From Hymenobacter sp. BT559 (lineage in GTDB: Bacteria > Bacteroidota > Bacteroidia > Cytophagales > Hymenobacteraceae): DNA of 64,000 nucleotides. The position numbers and the translations under genes were made by a program. The stretch lies in the NCBI RefSeq assembly GCF_017571525.1, contig NZ_JAGETY010000008.1:186001-250000 (forward strand). The letters are read 5' to 3'. Positions 50,310-59,917 of the stretch are shown piece by piece; the first letter of the stretch is position 1; each line of letters begins with the position of its first letter. Below the pieces are notes generated by a model that was not told the origin of the DNA, did no database searches, and was given only the letters and a program-made list of their open reading frames with translations.

Positions 50310-50339
50310 AAAAAGGCTGCCCTAGCAGGCAGCCTTTTT
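50310..50339. terminator. Bidirectional terminator between secreted gene and infB
   Basis: A 7-bp GC stem (GGCTGCC and GGCAGCC) flanked by AAAAA and TTTTT (12 bp in all), with a 6-base loop. It works as an intrinsic terminator in both directions and lies between convergent genes. Confidence 0.85.
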
Positions 50340-50387
50340 CGTTCGTCCACAGAATCCGCGTAATCCGGCCGAATTCGTAGGCTGGAA

Positions 50388-53300
50388 TTACAGCTTGCGC
50401 TTGATTTCCTGCTCTTCGAAGCCCTCAATATTGTCGCCCTCTTGCAGGTCGTTGAAGTTCTTCACCGAAATACCGCACTCGTAACCCTGGCGCACCTCCG
50501 ACACATCGTCTTTGAAGCGCTTGAGGTCTTGAATGTCGCCGGTATACTGCACGATGCCATTGCGCACCACGCGCACCTTGGTTTTGCGGGTGAAGGTACC
50601 ATCCGTCACCATGCAACCACCGATGGTGCCCACTTTGGTGATGTTGAATACCTGGCGTACTTCGGCGTTGGCTACCACTACTTCGTGCAGGGTGGGGGCT
50701 AGCATGCCCTCCATGGCGTCCTTCACTTCGTTGATGGCATTGTAGATGATAGAGTACAGGCGTACGTCAATCTGCTCTTGCTCAGCCAGTTTGCGGGCGC
50801 TTTGCGAAGGCCGCACCTGGAAACCGATGATGATGGCATCGGAGGCCGAAGCTAGCAGCACGTCGCTTTCCGAGATAGCACCTACGCCTTTGCTTAGGAT
50901 GTTCACCTTCACTTCGGGTGTACTCAGCTTCAGCAGCGAGTCGGAGAGTGCTTCTACCGAGCCGTCCACGTCACCTTTCACCAAGATGTTGAGCTCCTTA
51001 AACGAGCCGATAGCCAGACGGCGACCAATCTCGTCGAGGGTGATGTGTTTCTTGGTGCGGATGCTCTGCTCGCGGGCCAGCTGCTGGCGCTGGGTGGCCA
51101 GTTCGCGGGCTTCGCGCTCCGTTTCCATTACTTGGATGCGGTCGCCGGCCTGCGGGGCTCCCGTGAGGCCTAGCACCTGCACCGGTGTAGCGGGCCCGGC
51201 CACCTTTTTCTTCTTGCCGCGGTAGTCGGTCATGGCCTTTACGCGGCCGTAGTGCGGGCCAGCCAGCACGATATCGCCGACATTAAGCGTACCGGTTTGC
51301 ACGAGCACGGTGGTTACGTAGCCGCGGCCTTTGTCCAGCTCAGCTTCGATAACCGTGCCTACTGCGTTGCGGTCGGGGTTGGCTGTGAGTTCGAGCAGCT
51401 CGGCTTCGAGCAATACTTTCTCCAACAGGTCGTCCACGCCGAGACCCGACTTGGCCGATACTTCCTGGCTTTGGTACTTGCCGCCCCACTCTTCCACCAG
51501 AATATTCATCTGCGAAAGCTCTTCGCGGATTTTCTCCGGGTTGGCCGTGGGTTTATCGACCTTGTTGAGCGCGATGATAATCGGTACACCAGCCGCCTGG
51601 GCGTGGTTGATGGCCTCCTTGGTCTGGGGCATCACCGAGTCGTCGGCCGCGATTACAATAATGGCAATGTCTGTCACTTTCGCACCGCGGGCACGCATAG
51701 CCGTAAAGGCTTCGTGGCCAGGCGTATCAAGAAACGTAATCGGCGAGCCCGATTTAGTTTTTACCTCATAGGCACCGATGTGCTGGGTAATACCGCCAGC
51801 CTCACCTTTGGCCACATTCGCTTCGCGGATGTAGTCGAGCAGCGACGTTTTACCGTGGTCGACGTGACCCATGATAGTCACGATGGGCGCGCGGGGCTGC
51901 AAGTCCTCGGGAGCGTCGGTGAGGTCGATGGCTTCCTCGTCTTCTTCAGCCGACAAGAACTCGACATCGTAGCCAAACTCGTCGGCGATAACTGTGATGG
52001 CTTCGGCGTCGAGGCGCTGGTTGATTGACACGAACATGCCCATACCCAGGCACACCTTGATTACCTCGTTCACGTTCACATCCATCAGCGACGCGAGGTC
52101 GTTGGCCGAAATGAACTCGGTTAGCTTCAGTGTTTTGGCGTCAAGCTCGTTCTGGGCACGCAACGCTTCGCGCTCTTCAGCGGCCATGCCCCGCTTGTCG
52201 CGGCGATACTTGGCGCGGTTGGCTGCGGCATTGGTTTTGCCGCCGCTGAGCTTAGCGAGCGTAGCCTTGATTTGCTCCTGAATCTGCTTGTCGTTCTGCT
52301 CGGGCGTGAGCGGTACTTGAGGCGTAGCAGGACGGTTGTTGCCTTGGCCGGGGCGGTTGCCTTGACCCGGGCGGTTGCCCTGACCGGGGCCGCTGGGGCG
52401 ATTGCCACCTTGTCCCTGACCACCGGCGGGGCGGTTGCCTTGGTAGCCCCCACCTTGTCCGGTAGTAGTGCCAGTGTTTGCTCCACCGCCCGGCTGACCG
52501 GGCGCCGGTAGGCGCTGGCGCTTTTTCTGGTTAGCATTGCCAACGCCGCTCTTGCGCACGTCGGACGAGGCCACGGGGCGCGGCCCACGGCCTCCAGGCC
52601 CACGGCGACTCGAATCAACCGGGAGTTGAATCTTGCCTAATACCGTCAGGCCTTTCAGCTGGTCGGCCTTGGCCGTGATGGTACCTTCTTCCGCCGCAGG
52701 GGCTGGGGCCTCGGGGGCGGCAGGTGTAGTAGCTGCCGGGGCGGCCGGCGCAGGGGCTGGGGCAGCAACTGCTTCTGTCGCGACAGGCGGCGTTGGAGGG
52801 GCAGGCACAGCCGTTACCGGGGCAGCAGCCACCGGCGCGGCCGTATAAGTAGGCGTAGCAGGACGAGCCGGGGCCGGCGCTACGGGCGTAGCGGCCGGGG
52901 CTGGTTTAGCCTCAGCTACCGGAGCCGGGGCAGCCGCCGGGGCTACCGGGGCTGGCTTTGCTTCGGCGGCCGGCGCAGCGGGCGCTGCCGGACGAGCCGG
53001 AATAACACGACCTTTGCTGTCCAGCTCAATCTTGCCTAGTACCTTGAGGCCAGGCGTTTTAGGGGCTTCTACCGGGGCTGCCGCTGGCTGTGCGGCGGGT
53101 GCCGTAGCAGCTACTGGTGCCGGAGCAACTGGTGCCGCCGCTACCGGAGCCGCTACAGGCGTTGTGGCCGGCGCAGGCTTGGGAGCAGGGGCTGGCGTCG
53201 GCGCAGGCTTAGCCACGGCGGCCTGAGCCTGGGCATTCAGCTCGCTCTGCCGGCGCGCCTGGGTGTGGCGCTGTGCCTCCTGCTTGTCTTGGGCCGAAGC

Positions 53301-53465
53301 CGCAAATTCTTTTTCCAATAAGCTTACCTGCTCACCCGTGAGCTTGGTAGTAGGCTTATTCTCTACCGCAATCCCTTTGCGGGAAAGGGCCTCGACGGCC
53401 CGGTCGATGCCAATGTTCAGGTCTTTGGCTGCCTGTAGTAGCCGTTTCGGGGTTGCTTCCGCCAT
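50388..53465 (-). CDS. infB: Translation initiation factor IF-2
   Basis: A 1025-residue GTPase that brings fMet-tRNA to the 30S subunit and promotes subunit joining. An IF2-N segment lies at the start ([25 protein letters not shown]). About residues 70-360 are low-complexity: Ala/Pro-rich, then a Gly/Asn/Gln/Arg-rich stretch (repeats like GQGNRPG). The GTPase domain has GHVDHGKT (G1), DTPGHEAF (G3) and NKVDKP (G4), followed by domains II-IV and the C-terminal fMet-tRNA domain. It lies last in rimP-nusA-infB, but also has a promoter-like TACCTTTG 33 bases upstream of the ATG at 53465. Confidence 0.97.
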   Translation of the reverse strand: MAEATPKRLLQAAKDLNIGIDRAVEALSRKGIAVENKPTTKLTGEQVSLLEKEFAASAQDKQEAQRHTQARRQSELNAQAQAAVAKPAPTPAPAPKPAPATTPVAAPVAAAPVAPAPVAATAPAAQPAAAPVEAPKTPGLKVLGKIELDSKGRVIPARPAAPAAPAAEAKPAPVAPAAAPAPVAEAKPAPAATPVAPAPARPATPTYTAAPVAAAPVTAVPAPPTPPVATEAVAAPAPAPAAPAATTPAAPEAPAPAAEEGTITAKADQLKGLTVLGKIQLPVDSSRRGPGGRGPRPVASSDVRKSGVGNANQKKRQRLPAPGQPGGGANTGTTTGQGGGYQGNRPAGGQGQGGNRPSGPGQGNRPGQGNRPGQGNNRPATPQVPLTPEQNDKQIQEQIKATLAKLSGGKTNAAANRAKYRRDKRGMAAEEREALRAQNELDAKTLKLTEFISANDLASLMDVNVNEVIKVCLGMGMFVSINQRLDAEAITVIADEFGYDVEFLSAEEDEEAIDLTDAPEDLQPRAPIVTIMGHVDHGKTSLLDYIREANVAKGEAGGITQHIGAYEVKTKSGSPITFLDTPGHEAFTAMRARGAKVTDIAIIVIAADDSVMPQTKEAINHAQAAGVPIIIALNKVDKPTANPEKIREELSQMNILVEEWGGKYQSQEVSAKSGLGVDDLLEKVLLEAELLELTANPDRNAVGTVIEAELDKGRGYVTTVLVQTGTLNVGDIVLAGPHYGRVKAMTDYRGKKKKVAGPATPVQVLGLTGAPQAGDRIQVMETEREARELATQRQQLAREQSIRTKKHITLDEIGRRLAIGSFKELNILVKGDVDGSVEALSDSLLKLSTPEVKVNILSKGVGAISESDVLLASASDAIIIGFQVRPSQSARKLAEQEQIDVRLYSIIYNAINEVKDAMEGMLAPTLHEVVVANAEVRQVFNITKVGTIGGCMVTDGTFTRKTKVRVVRNGIVQYTGDIQDLKRFKDDVSEVRQGYECGISVKNFNDLQEGDNIEGFEEQEIKRKL

Positions 53466-53498
53466 TCTAATAAGTCGCGAACGAATACGTTCAGAGTG

Positions 53499-53506
53499 CA
53501 AAGGTA
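53499..53506 (-). promoter_or_regulatory. TAnnTTTG promoter for infB
   Basis: The minus strand reads TACCTTTG in the 124-base gap between nusA and infB, 33 bases before the infB ATG. It suggests infB can be transcribed apart from rimP-nusA. Confidence 0.45.
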
Positions 53507-53589
53507 AAGATTAAATCTGGCCAGCAGGCTATAAACCAAGCCTACTGGCTCGATTTAATAACTTACCCGCTGGCGGTTGGCCCCGGCCC

Positions 53590-54981
53590 TCATTGGGCGG
53601 CCGGAGCGCTGTCGGTGTCGTCGTTGGCAGCTGGTGTAGTTGCCGGGCTGGGTGCCGCAGCACCAGCCTCAGTCGGCAGGTCGTCGTCGTCGGCAAATTC
53701 CTGGCGGATTACGCGGTATACATCGTCTACCGTTTCTTCCTCCAGTTCGGTGCGGCGCACAATGTCATCCTTCTTCACCGCCAGCACCGCACGGCCAGTG
53801 TCGAGGCCGATTTTCTTGAGCTCGGCGATAACCCAGGGCTCGATTTCGTCGGTAAACTCGTCGAGTGCGATATCTTCTTCGTAGTCGGTAGCCTCGCGGA
53901 ATACGTCGATTTCCATACCTACCAGGCGGCTTGCCAGCTTAATGTTGGCACCGCCCCGGCCGATAGCCAGGCTCACCTGGTCGGGCTTCATGAACACGGA
54001 AACCCGGCCGGTTTGTTCACTGATTTTCATCGAGCCAACCTTGGCCGGCGACAGGGCCCGCGAGATAAATAGCTCCAGGTTGTCGGTGTAGTTGATGATG
54101 TCGATGTTCTCGTTCATCAGCTCGCGCACCACCGGGTGGATGCGGCTGCCTTTCATACCCACGCAGGCGCCCACCGGGTCGATGCGCTCGTCGTAGCTTT
54201 CTACGGCCACTTTGGCACGCTCGCCGGGCTCACGCACCACGTTTTTGATGCTGATAAGACCGTCGTAAATCTCGGGTACTTCCTGCTCAAACAAGCGCTC
54301 GAGGAAGGCCGGCGCGGCGCGACTCAGGATAACCTTGGGCGTGCCGTTTACTACATCGACGCGGTGCACCACAGCGCGCACGGTGTCGCCCTTGCGGTAG
54401 CGGTCCTTGGGTATCTGCTCGCTCTTGGGCAGCACGAGCTCATTCTCGTCCTTGTCCAGAATGAGGGCCTCGCGGCTCCATACCTGATACACTTCGCCGG
54501 TGATGATTTCGCCCACCAGGTCCTTGTATTTCTGGTACAGGTTGTCGCGCTCCATGTCCTTCACGCGCTGAATCAGCGTTTGGCGGGCTAGCAGCACGGC
54601 GCGGCGGCCAAAGTCATCAATCTTGATGCGCTCGGCCACCGATTCGCCAATCTCGAAGTCGGGCTCAATCTTTTGGGCTTCGGCCAGCGGAATCTTGTCG
54701 AGGTCCCAGATATCCTCGGAGTCATCGTCCACGATTTCGCGGTTGCGCCAGATTTCGAGGTCGCCGTTGTCGGGGTTGATAATCACGTCGAAGTTCGAGT
54801 CATCCTCAAACTTTTTGCGAATCATCGTCCGGAATACGTCGTCGAGAATCGACATCATCGTGGGCCGGTCGATGTTGCGGCTTTTGGCGAACTCCTGGAA
54901 GTTCTCGATGAGCATCCGGGCGTTCAGGTCAGCTTGCGCAGCGGCGACTTCCTGGGGGCTAGGGGTTGCTTTTTTAGCCAT
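53590..54981 (-). CDS. nusA: Transcription termination/antitermination factor NusA
   Basis: A 463-residue RNA polymerase-associated factor affecting pausing, termination and antitermination. The N-terminal polymerase-binding domain (about 15-135) has RPTMMSILDDVFRTMIRKKF; S1 domain about 145-215 (GEIITGEVYQVW, LPKSEQIPKDRYRKGD); KH domains about 215-370, with VGACVGMKGSRIHPVVRELMNENIDII and VSLAIGRGGANIKLASRLVG. The C-terminus is short and acidic without the extra repeats of the E. coli protein, as is normal outside gammaproteobacteria. It sits between rimP and infB in the classic operon. Confidence 0.97.
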   Translation of the reverse strand: MAKKATPSPQEVAAAQADLNARMLIENFQEFAKSRNIDRPTMMSILDDVFRTMIRKKFEDDSNFDVIINPDNGDLEIWRNREIVDDDSEDIWDLDKIPLAEAQKIEPDFEIGESVAERIKIDDFGRRAVLLARQTLIQRVKDMERDNLYQKYKDLVGEIITGEVYQVWSREALILDKDENELVLPKSEQIPKDRYRKGDTVRAVVHRVDVVNGTPKVILSRAAPAFLERLFEQEVPEIYDGLISIKNVVREPGERAKVAVESYDERIDPVGACVGMKGSRIHPVVRELMNENIDIINYTDNLELFISRALSPAKVGSMKISEQTGRVSVFMKPDQVSLAIGRGGANIKLASRLVGMEIDVFREATDYEEDIALDEFTDEIEPWVIAELKKIGLDTGRAVLAVKKDDIVRRTELEEETVDDVYRVIRQEFADDDDLPTEAGAAAPSPATTPAANDDTDSAPAAQ

Positions 54982-55044
54982 GAGAAAAAAGGGTTTTAAC
55001 CGGGCCGGCTAACCTAGCTGCGGGGCAGGGCTAGCCAGTAAGGC

Positions 55045-55518
55045 TTACTTAAAGGAGATAACAACTTTCGCTTCCTTAATGTCCCCGAAAGGAATAAAGA
55101 CGGCGGGCAGCGTAGTTTTCTTGGTTTTTACTTTTACAACCTCCTCCAGTTCAATGCCTTCGGGGGTGACGGCGGTCAGCGGGCCAGTCTTTTCGGCACC
55201 GTCGGCCAGCTTCAAAGCCAGGCTGCGACCCACGTGGCGCTGATACTGGCGCGGGTCGGTAAGAGGCTGGTCAGCGCCGGGCGAGGTCACTTCGAGCGAA
55301 TACGCGGCATCCTCCCCGTAGGCCTCTTCGAGGCCGCGGTTGAGGCGGCGCGTCACCTGGGCGCACTCCTGAATGCCGAGGCCGTTGGGGCCATCGAGGG
55401 TGGCGGTGATTTTAGGCATCACCGAGTCCGACACGGTGAGGTCAACTACATACAACCCGCTGTCGCCGAGGGCGTCGGCGAGCAGTTGCTGAATGCGGTG
55501 GCGGTCAAATTGAGCCAT
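55045..55518 (-). CDS. rimP: Ribosome maturation factor RimP
   Basis: A 157-residue cytosolic protein needed for 30S subunit assembly. The N-terminal domain carries LADALGDSGLYVVDLTVSD and DGPNGLGIQECAQVTRRLNRGLEEAYGEDAAYSLEVTSPGADQPLTDPRQYQRHVGR, the conserved core with the SPG motif; the C-terminal SH3-like domain covers about 95-157. The start at 55518 gives the normal length; a 26-codon upstream frame would begin near the promoter element. It heads the rimP-nusA-infB operon. Confidence 0.96.
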   Translation of the reverse strand: MAQFDRHRIQQLLADALGDSGLYVVDLTVSDSVMPKITATLDGPNGLGIQECAQVTRRLNRGLEEAYGEDAAYSLEVTSPGADQPLTDPRQYQRHVGRSLALKLADGAEKTGPLTAVTPEGIELEEVVKVKTKKTTLPAVFIPFGDIKEAKVVISFK

Positions 55519-55536
55519 GACAGGCGGGGGATAGGG

Positions 55537-55570
55537 CAAAAAAAGAGGGGACTGCGCGTCCCCTCTTTTC
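55537..55570 (-). promoter_or_regulatory. Leader hairpin before rimP
   Basis: AAAAGAGGGGAC and GTCCCCTCTTTT form a 12-bp perfect stem with a short CTGCGC-type loop, between the promoter element and the rimP ATG. With A and T runs at its ends it resembles an intrinsic terminator or attenuator in the operon leader; it could regulate rimP-nusA-infB transcription. NusA autoregulation through leader structures is known in other bacteria. Confidence 0.5.
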
Positions 55571-55593
55571 AGATTGAATACCAATTTCTGGTG

Positions 55594-55601
55594 CAAAGAT
55601 A
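55594..55601 (-). promoter_or_regulatory. TAnnTTTG promoter for rimP-nusA-infB
   Basis: The minus strand reads TATCTTTG, followed by C, 75 bases before the rimP ATG. The intervening leader can be transcribed; it contains an AAAAAGAGGGGACTGCGCGTCCCCTCTTTT-like dyad around 55540-55570 that could form a hairpin. Confidence 0.5.
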
Positions 55602-55638
55602 CAAACTTTTTCGTGATTCTATGCGCCAGGCCTTTTCT

Positions 55639-55869
55639 CTAGAAGGGCAAAGCCAACCAAGCCGAAAGGCATCCAACTGCGAGTTCTTTATGCCACTTTA
55701 GCTCATCGCATAAGTCATTGCCCGTTACGTCGCTGATGCAGTTATTCTTGGCAGCCTTCTGGCCGGTTTCGTACTTCAGGCATACCATCGTATTAACAAC
55801 GGCGCACCCTTCTAGGGCGCTAGCTATAATCAGAAAAGCGGCTAGGTAGCCTATAAGGCGATTTCTCAT
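55639..55869 (-). CDS. Small cysteine-containing lipoprotein-like protein
   Basis: A 76-residue frame from the ATG at 55869. The N-terminus has a basic start and hydrophobic core (MRNRLIGYLAAFLIIASAL) followed by EGC, which could be a lipobox although Glu at -2 is unusual. The mature part has four more Cys residues (MVCLKY, NNCISD, DLCDEL, VGCLSA) and a hydrophobic C-terminus. Its base composition is less GC-rich than the neighbours. I do not recognise it. It lies between rimP and ggt on the same strand. Confidence 0.45.
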   Translation of the reverse strand: MRNRLIGYLAAFLIIASALEGCAVVNTMVCLKYETGQKAAKNNCISDVTGNDLCDELKWHKELAVGCLSAWLALPF

Positions 55870-55891
55870 CAAGCGGAAGAACAATCAGCCA

Positions 55892-57646
55892 TCAATACCC
55901 CACGGCTGCGTCGTCGCCCCTAGGGTCGGCGCCGCCTTCGAGGCGGCCGTCGGGCAGCACCCGAATGGCATCGAGGCGGCCCCAGGGCGTGCGGGGCTTA
56001 GGGTTAAAGCCGCGCTCCTGTAAGATCTTTTCGGCGGCGGGCGTGAGGGCGCCGGCTTCTACATCGAGCTGGTCGGGCAGCCACTGGTGGTGCATGCGCG
56101 GTGCGGCCACGGCCTCCTCGGCGTTGGCGCCGTAGTCGACTACATTCAGAATTGATTGCAACACTGTGGTAATGATGGTACTGCCACCTGGTGAACCCGT
56201 GACAAGGGCCAGATTGCCGTTTTTGGTCAGGATAGTGGGCGTCATGCTGCTGAGCATGCGCTTGCCGGGCGCAATGGCATTGGCGGTCCCACCTACCAGG
56301 CCGTACATGTTGGGTACGCCGGCTTTCGAGCTAAAATCATCCATCTCATTATTAAGCAGAAAGCCAGCGCCGGCTACCACTACCTTGCTGCCGTAGGCGC
56401 CGTTGAGGGTAGTGGTGCAGCTCACGGCGTTGCCCTGGGCATCGACTACATCGTAGTGCGTGGTTTGGTCGCTCTCGTAGCGTGGCAGGCCGGGGCCAGC
56501 CGTGATTTGCGCGCTAGGGGTGGCTAGCCCATCGGCGCGCAGGGTGCTGAAGCGCTGTTTATTATAATTTTTTTCGAGTAGTTGCGCCACGGGTACCTTT
56601 CCAAAATCGGGGTCGCCGAGGTAGGTGGCGCGGTCGGCATAGGCCCGGCGCTCGGCCTCGGTGATGAGGGCCACAGCGGCGGGCGTGTGGTAGCCCAGCT
56701 TGCCTAAGTTGCTAGGCTCCAGCATTTGCAAAATCTGGAGCAAGGCCACGCCGCCGCTGCTCGGGGGTGGCATCGTGATGACATCGTAGCCGCGGTAGGT
56801 GCCGCGCAAGGCGGCGCGCCACTTGGGTTGGTAGCCGTCGAGGTCTTGCTGGGTGATGAGGCCGCCGCCCTTTTTCATTTCGGCCAGTAGCAATTCGGCG
56901 GTGCGGCCCTGGTAGAAGCCGGCACGGCCTTGGTTCTGAATGCGTAGCAGCACGGCGGCTAGCTCGGGCTGCTTTAGGGTATCGCCTTTCTGCCACGCGG
57001 CAGCCCGCACAAAAGCGGGCGGTGAGCCGGGGTTATACTTCGTAAAGTCGGCTTGCGTGCGGTTGAGGCCGGCTGCTTCTTTCTCGGTAAGGGCCACGCC
57101 GTGGCTGGCCAGGCGCACGGCCGGCGCCACGAGCTTGGCCCAGGGCAGCTTGCCCATCTTTTGATGCAGCGCCACCATGCCTGCTACGGTGCCGGGCGTG
57201 CCCGTCGAAAGCGGGCCGTAGGTGCTGCGGCCGGGCACCACATTGCCCTGCGCGTCGAGATACATATCGCGGCTAGCCCCCACCGGGGCCGTTTCGCGGA
57301 AGTCGAGGGTGCCCGCGGGGCCCGCGTGGTCGCGATACACGATAAAGCCACCGCCGCCCACGTTGCCAGCCACCGGCAGCACCACAGCCAGCGCAAACTG
57401 CACTGCCACAGCCGCATCATACGCATTGCCACCCTGCTGCATAATGTCGCGGCCCACTTTTGAGGCCTCGGGGTGGGCCGATACTACCAGCGCGTGGCGA
57501 GCCACCACAGGCGCGGCGGCCGGCGGCAGCTGGTCGGCCACGGTAGAGCTAGCGATGCGGTGCGGTGCGGCTTTTTGCCCTAGCGCCGGGCCGGCGAGCG
57601 TAGCGGCCAGCAGAGCAGCCGACGAAAGGCGAGAAAACGTATGCAT
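55892..57646 (-). CDS. ggt: Gamma-glutamyltransferase
   Basis: A 584-residue periplasmic Ntn hydrolase that removes or transfers the gamma-glutamyl group of glutathione and related peptides. A signal peptide (about 1-23) ends ALGQ. The precursor cleaves itself before Thr395 in DQTTHYDVVDAQGNAV, making the catalytic N-terminus of the small subunit. Other family motifs are GNVGGGGFIVYRD, DFRETAP, LNNEMDDFS and GSPGGSTIITTVLQ. The ATG at 57646 is chosen; a 50-codon upstream frame lacks a signal peptide. It is divergent from glgB over a 72-base gap. Confidence 0.95.
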   Translation of the reverse strand: MHTFSRLSSAALLAATLAGPALGQKAAPHRIASSTVADQLPPAAAPVVARHALVVSAHPEASKVGRDIMQQGGNAYDAAVAVQFALAVVLPVAGNVGGGGFIVYRDHAGPAGTLDFRETAPVGASRDMYLDAQGNVVPGRSTYGPLSTGTPGTVAGMVALHQKMGKLPWAKLVAPAVRLASHGVALTEKEAAGLNRTQADFTKYNPGSPPAFVRAAAWQKGDTLKQPELAAVLLRIQNQGRAGFYQGRTAELLLAEMKKGGGLITQQDLDGYQPKWRAALRGTYRGYDVITMPPPSSGGVALLQILQMLEPSNLGKLGYHTPAAVALITEAERRAYADRATYLGDPDFGKVPVAQLLEKNYNKQRFSTLRADGLATPSAQITAGPGLPRYESDQTTHYDVVDAQGNAVSCTTTLNGAYGSKVVVAGAGFLLNNEMDDFSSKAGVPNMYGLVGGTANAIAPGKRMLSSMTPTILTKNGNLALVTGSPGGSTIITTVLQSILNVVDYGANAEEAVAAPRMHHQWLPDQLDVEAGALTPAAEKILQERGFNPKPRTPWGRLDAIRVLPDGRLEGGADPRGDDAAVGY

Positions 57647-57688
57647 GCCGCAAAGTAGGCACAAAGGCCGCCCAACCGGGTAGTTGCC

Positions 57689-57696
57689 TACCTTTG
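57689..57696 (+). promoter_or_regulatory. TAnnTTTG promoter for glgB
   Basis: TACCTTTG on the plus strand lies 22 bases before the glgB ATG. On the other strand TACTTTG (57651-57657), one base short of the consensus, lies 4 bases before the ggt ATG. Confidence 0.5.
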
Positions 57697-57718
57697 AAAA
57701 GCCAATTTTTCCTTGCTT

Positions 57719-59782
57719 ATGTCCGCCGAAATCCAGGATTCTCCCGCCGCACCCGTCGCCGCGCTGCCGCTCACCCAGGAAGATTCCTGGCTGCAACCCT
57801 ACGAACCCGTGTTGCTGGCCCGCCAGCAGCGACTGGCCGAGCGGCTAGCCAGTATCAAGCAGGAATATGGCTCGCTGAGCAAGTTTGCCACGGCTCATCA
57901 GCGGCTTGGGCTGCACTACGATGCCCGCCGCCGCGGCTACGTGGTGCGCGAGTGGGCCCCCAGCGCCGAGGCGGTGAGCCTGGTCGGCGACTTCAACTTC
58001 TGGAACCGCCAGGCCGACCCGCTGCAAAAAGACGAGGCTAGCGGCGTGTGGGAAGGCTTTATTGCCGACGACGAAGCTGGCCGCCGCCTGGCCGCCGGCT
58101 CGCGCTACAAGCTGCACGTGGTAGCGCACGGCCAGGGCAAGGACCGCCTGCCCGCCTACCTGCGCCGCGCCGTGCAAGACCCCGAAACCAATGACTTTTC
58201 GGCCCAGCTGTGGGTGCCCGAAACACCGTTTAAGTGGGCCGACTCTACCTTCCGCATTCAGAATGCCACCAAGGGCCAGCCGCTTATCTACGAGGCGCAC
58301 GTGGGCATGGCTCAGGAAGAGGGCCGCGTGGGCACCTACCGCGAGTTTGCCGACCATATTCTGCCGCGCATTCAGGTGGAGGGCTACAATACGGTGCAGC
58401 TGATGGCCATTCTGGAGCACCCGTACTATGGCTCGTTTGGCTACCACGTGGCCAATTTCTTCGCGCCCAGCTCGCGCTTTGGCACGCCCGAAGACCTAAA
58501 GTATCTGGTGAATGAGGCGCACCGGCGGGGCATCGTGGTGCTGCTCGACCTGGTGCACTCGCACGCCGTGAAGAACGAGGCCGAGGGGCTAGCCGACTTC
58601 GACGGCTCGGGCAACCTCTACTTTCACAAGGGTGAGCGCGGCAACCACCCCGGCTGGGATTCCAAGCTTTTCGACTACGGCCGGCCCGAGGTGCAGCAGT
58701 TTTTGCTCAGCAACCTGCGCTACTGGCTCGAAGAGTTTCACTTCGATGGCTTCCGGTTCGATGGCGTCACGTCGATGCTTTACCATCACCACGGCGAAGG
58801 CCACGCGTTCGGGGGCTACGACAGCTACTTTGGGCCCGACGCCGACGATGACGCCATTCTGTACCTGATGCTAGCCACTACGCTGGTGCGCGAGTTGAAG
58901 AAATCGGCCCTGCTTATTGCCGAAGACATGAGCGGCCTGCCCGGCCTGTGCCGGCCCCTTGCCGACGGCGGTGTGGGCTTCGACTACCGTCTGGGCATGG
59001 GCCTGCCCGATTTCTGGATTAAAACCCTCAAGCATAAGCGCGACGAAGACTGGGACCTCGGCGAGCTGTGGCACCAACTCGTGAACCGCCGCCAGGGCGA
59101 AAAAACGGTGGCCTACGCCGAAAGCCACGACCAAGCTTTGGTGGGCGATAAAACGCTCAGCCACTGGCTCTACGATGCGGCCATCTATACCAACATGGGT
59201 GTGCTCGATAGCGACCCGCGCGCGGCCAGGGCCACGGCGTTGCACAAGCTCATCCGGCTCATCACGCTGAGTGCGGGCGGCGAGGCCTACCTCAACTTTA
59301 TGGGCAACGAGTTTGGCCACCCCGAGTGGGTAGACTTCCCACGGGCCGGCAACGACTGGAGCTACCATTACGCCCGCCGCCAGTGGAGCCTGGCCGACAA
59401 TAAAGACCTGCGCTTCAGCCAGCTGCTGGCCTTCGACCAGGCTATGCTTCGGCTGGCCCGCGAGCGCCAGCTGCTTGTCAAAGGCCCCGCTAGCCTGCTC
59501 AACCTTGACCACAGCAACAAAGTCATCGCCTTCGAGCGGGCCGGGCTGGTGTTCGTATTCAGCTTTCACGTAAGCGAGAGCTTTTTCGATTATGGCCTGC
59601 CAGTGCCCGCCGTGGGCCGCTACCGCTTGCTGCTCAGCTCCGACCGGCCCGAGTTTGGCGGCTTCGACCGGCTCGATGAGCACGTGATTTACGACACGCT
59701 AGGGGGTGGGGGCACGGCCGAGGCGCCGCGCCTGCGGCTCTACGTGCCCAGCCGCACCGCGCTGGTACTGGCCCGCGCATAG
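57719..59782 (+). CDS. glgB: 1,4-alpha-glucan branching enzyme
   Basis: A 687-residue GH13 enzyme that cuts alpha-1,4 chains and rejoins them as alpha-1,6 branches of glycogen. A CBM48 domain (about 65-165, LGLHYDARRRGYVVREWAPSAEAVSLVGDFNFW) precedes the barrel. Catalytic motifs are VLLDLVHSH, GFRFDGVT with nucleophile Asp348, LLIAEDMSG with acid/base Glu402 and AESHDQALVGDKT. The wording (YNTVQLMAILEHPYYGSFGYHVANFF, HHHGEGHAFGGYDSYFG) matches the eukaryote-like branching enzymes found in Bacteroidota and not E. coli GlgB. No glycogen synthase lies beside it, though a glycosyltransferase-like remnant and a GH31 gene follow. Confidence 0.95.
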   Translation: MSAEIQDSPAAPVAALPLTQEDSWLQPYEPVLLARQQRLAERLASIKQEYGSLSKFATAHQRLGLHYDARRRGYVVREWAPSAEAVSLVGDFNFWNRQADPLQKDEASGVWEGFIADDEAGRRLAAGSRYKLHVVAHGQGKDRLPAYLRRAVQDPETNDFSAQLWVPETPFKWADSTFRIQNATKGQPLIYEAHVGMAQEEGRVGTYREFADHILPRIQVEGYNTVQLMAILEHPYYGSFGYHVANFFAPSSRFGTPEDLKYLVNEAHRRGIVVLLDLVHSHAVKNEAEGLADFDGSGNLYFHKGERGNHPGWDSKLFDYGRPEVQQFLLSNLRYWLEEFHFDGFRFDGVTSMLYHHHGEGHAFGGYDSYFGPDADDDAILYLMLATTLVRELKKSALLIAEDMSGLPGLCRPLADGGVGFDYRLGMGLPDFWIKTLKHKRDEDWDLGELWHQLVNRRQGEKTVAYAESHDQALVGDKTLSHWLYDAAIYTNMGVLDSDPRAARATALHKLIRLITLSAGGEAYLNFMGNEFGHPEWVDFPRAGNDWSYHYARRQWSLADNKDLRFSQLLAFDQAMLRLARERQLLVKGPASLLNLDHSNKVIAFERAGLVFVFSFHVSESFFDYGLPVPAVGRYRLLLSSDRPEFGGFDRLDEHVIYDTLGGGGTAEAPRLRLYVPSRTALVLARA

Positions 59783-59917
59783 GCTGCCGCGCCAGGCTAG
59801 CCGAAAGGCGCGGGCTTGGCTTGTTGCGCCAGGGCTGCGTTTTATTTTTTACTTCGGGGCCATCCAATAGCCGCCGGGGGCGTTATAAGGCCGCGTGCTT
59901 TAGATGTCTGTTCCCTT

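Noticed and set aside
52270..53230. Repetitive GC-rich stretch
   Set aside because: It codes for the low-complexity linker of IF-2, common in long-form infB genes.
58871..59683. 270-codon minus-strand open frame
   Set aside because: Antisense of glgB, overlapping the catalytic barrel.
59816..59917. N-terminal extension of the ClC protein
   Set aside because: Composition is unlike the family, and the ATG at 59918 gives a standard cytoplasmic N-terminus.
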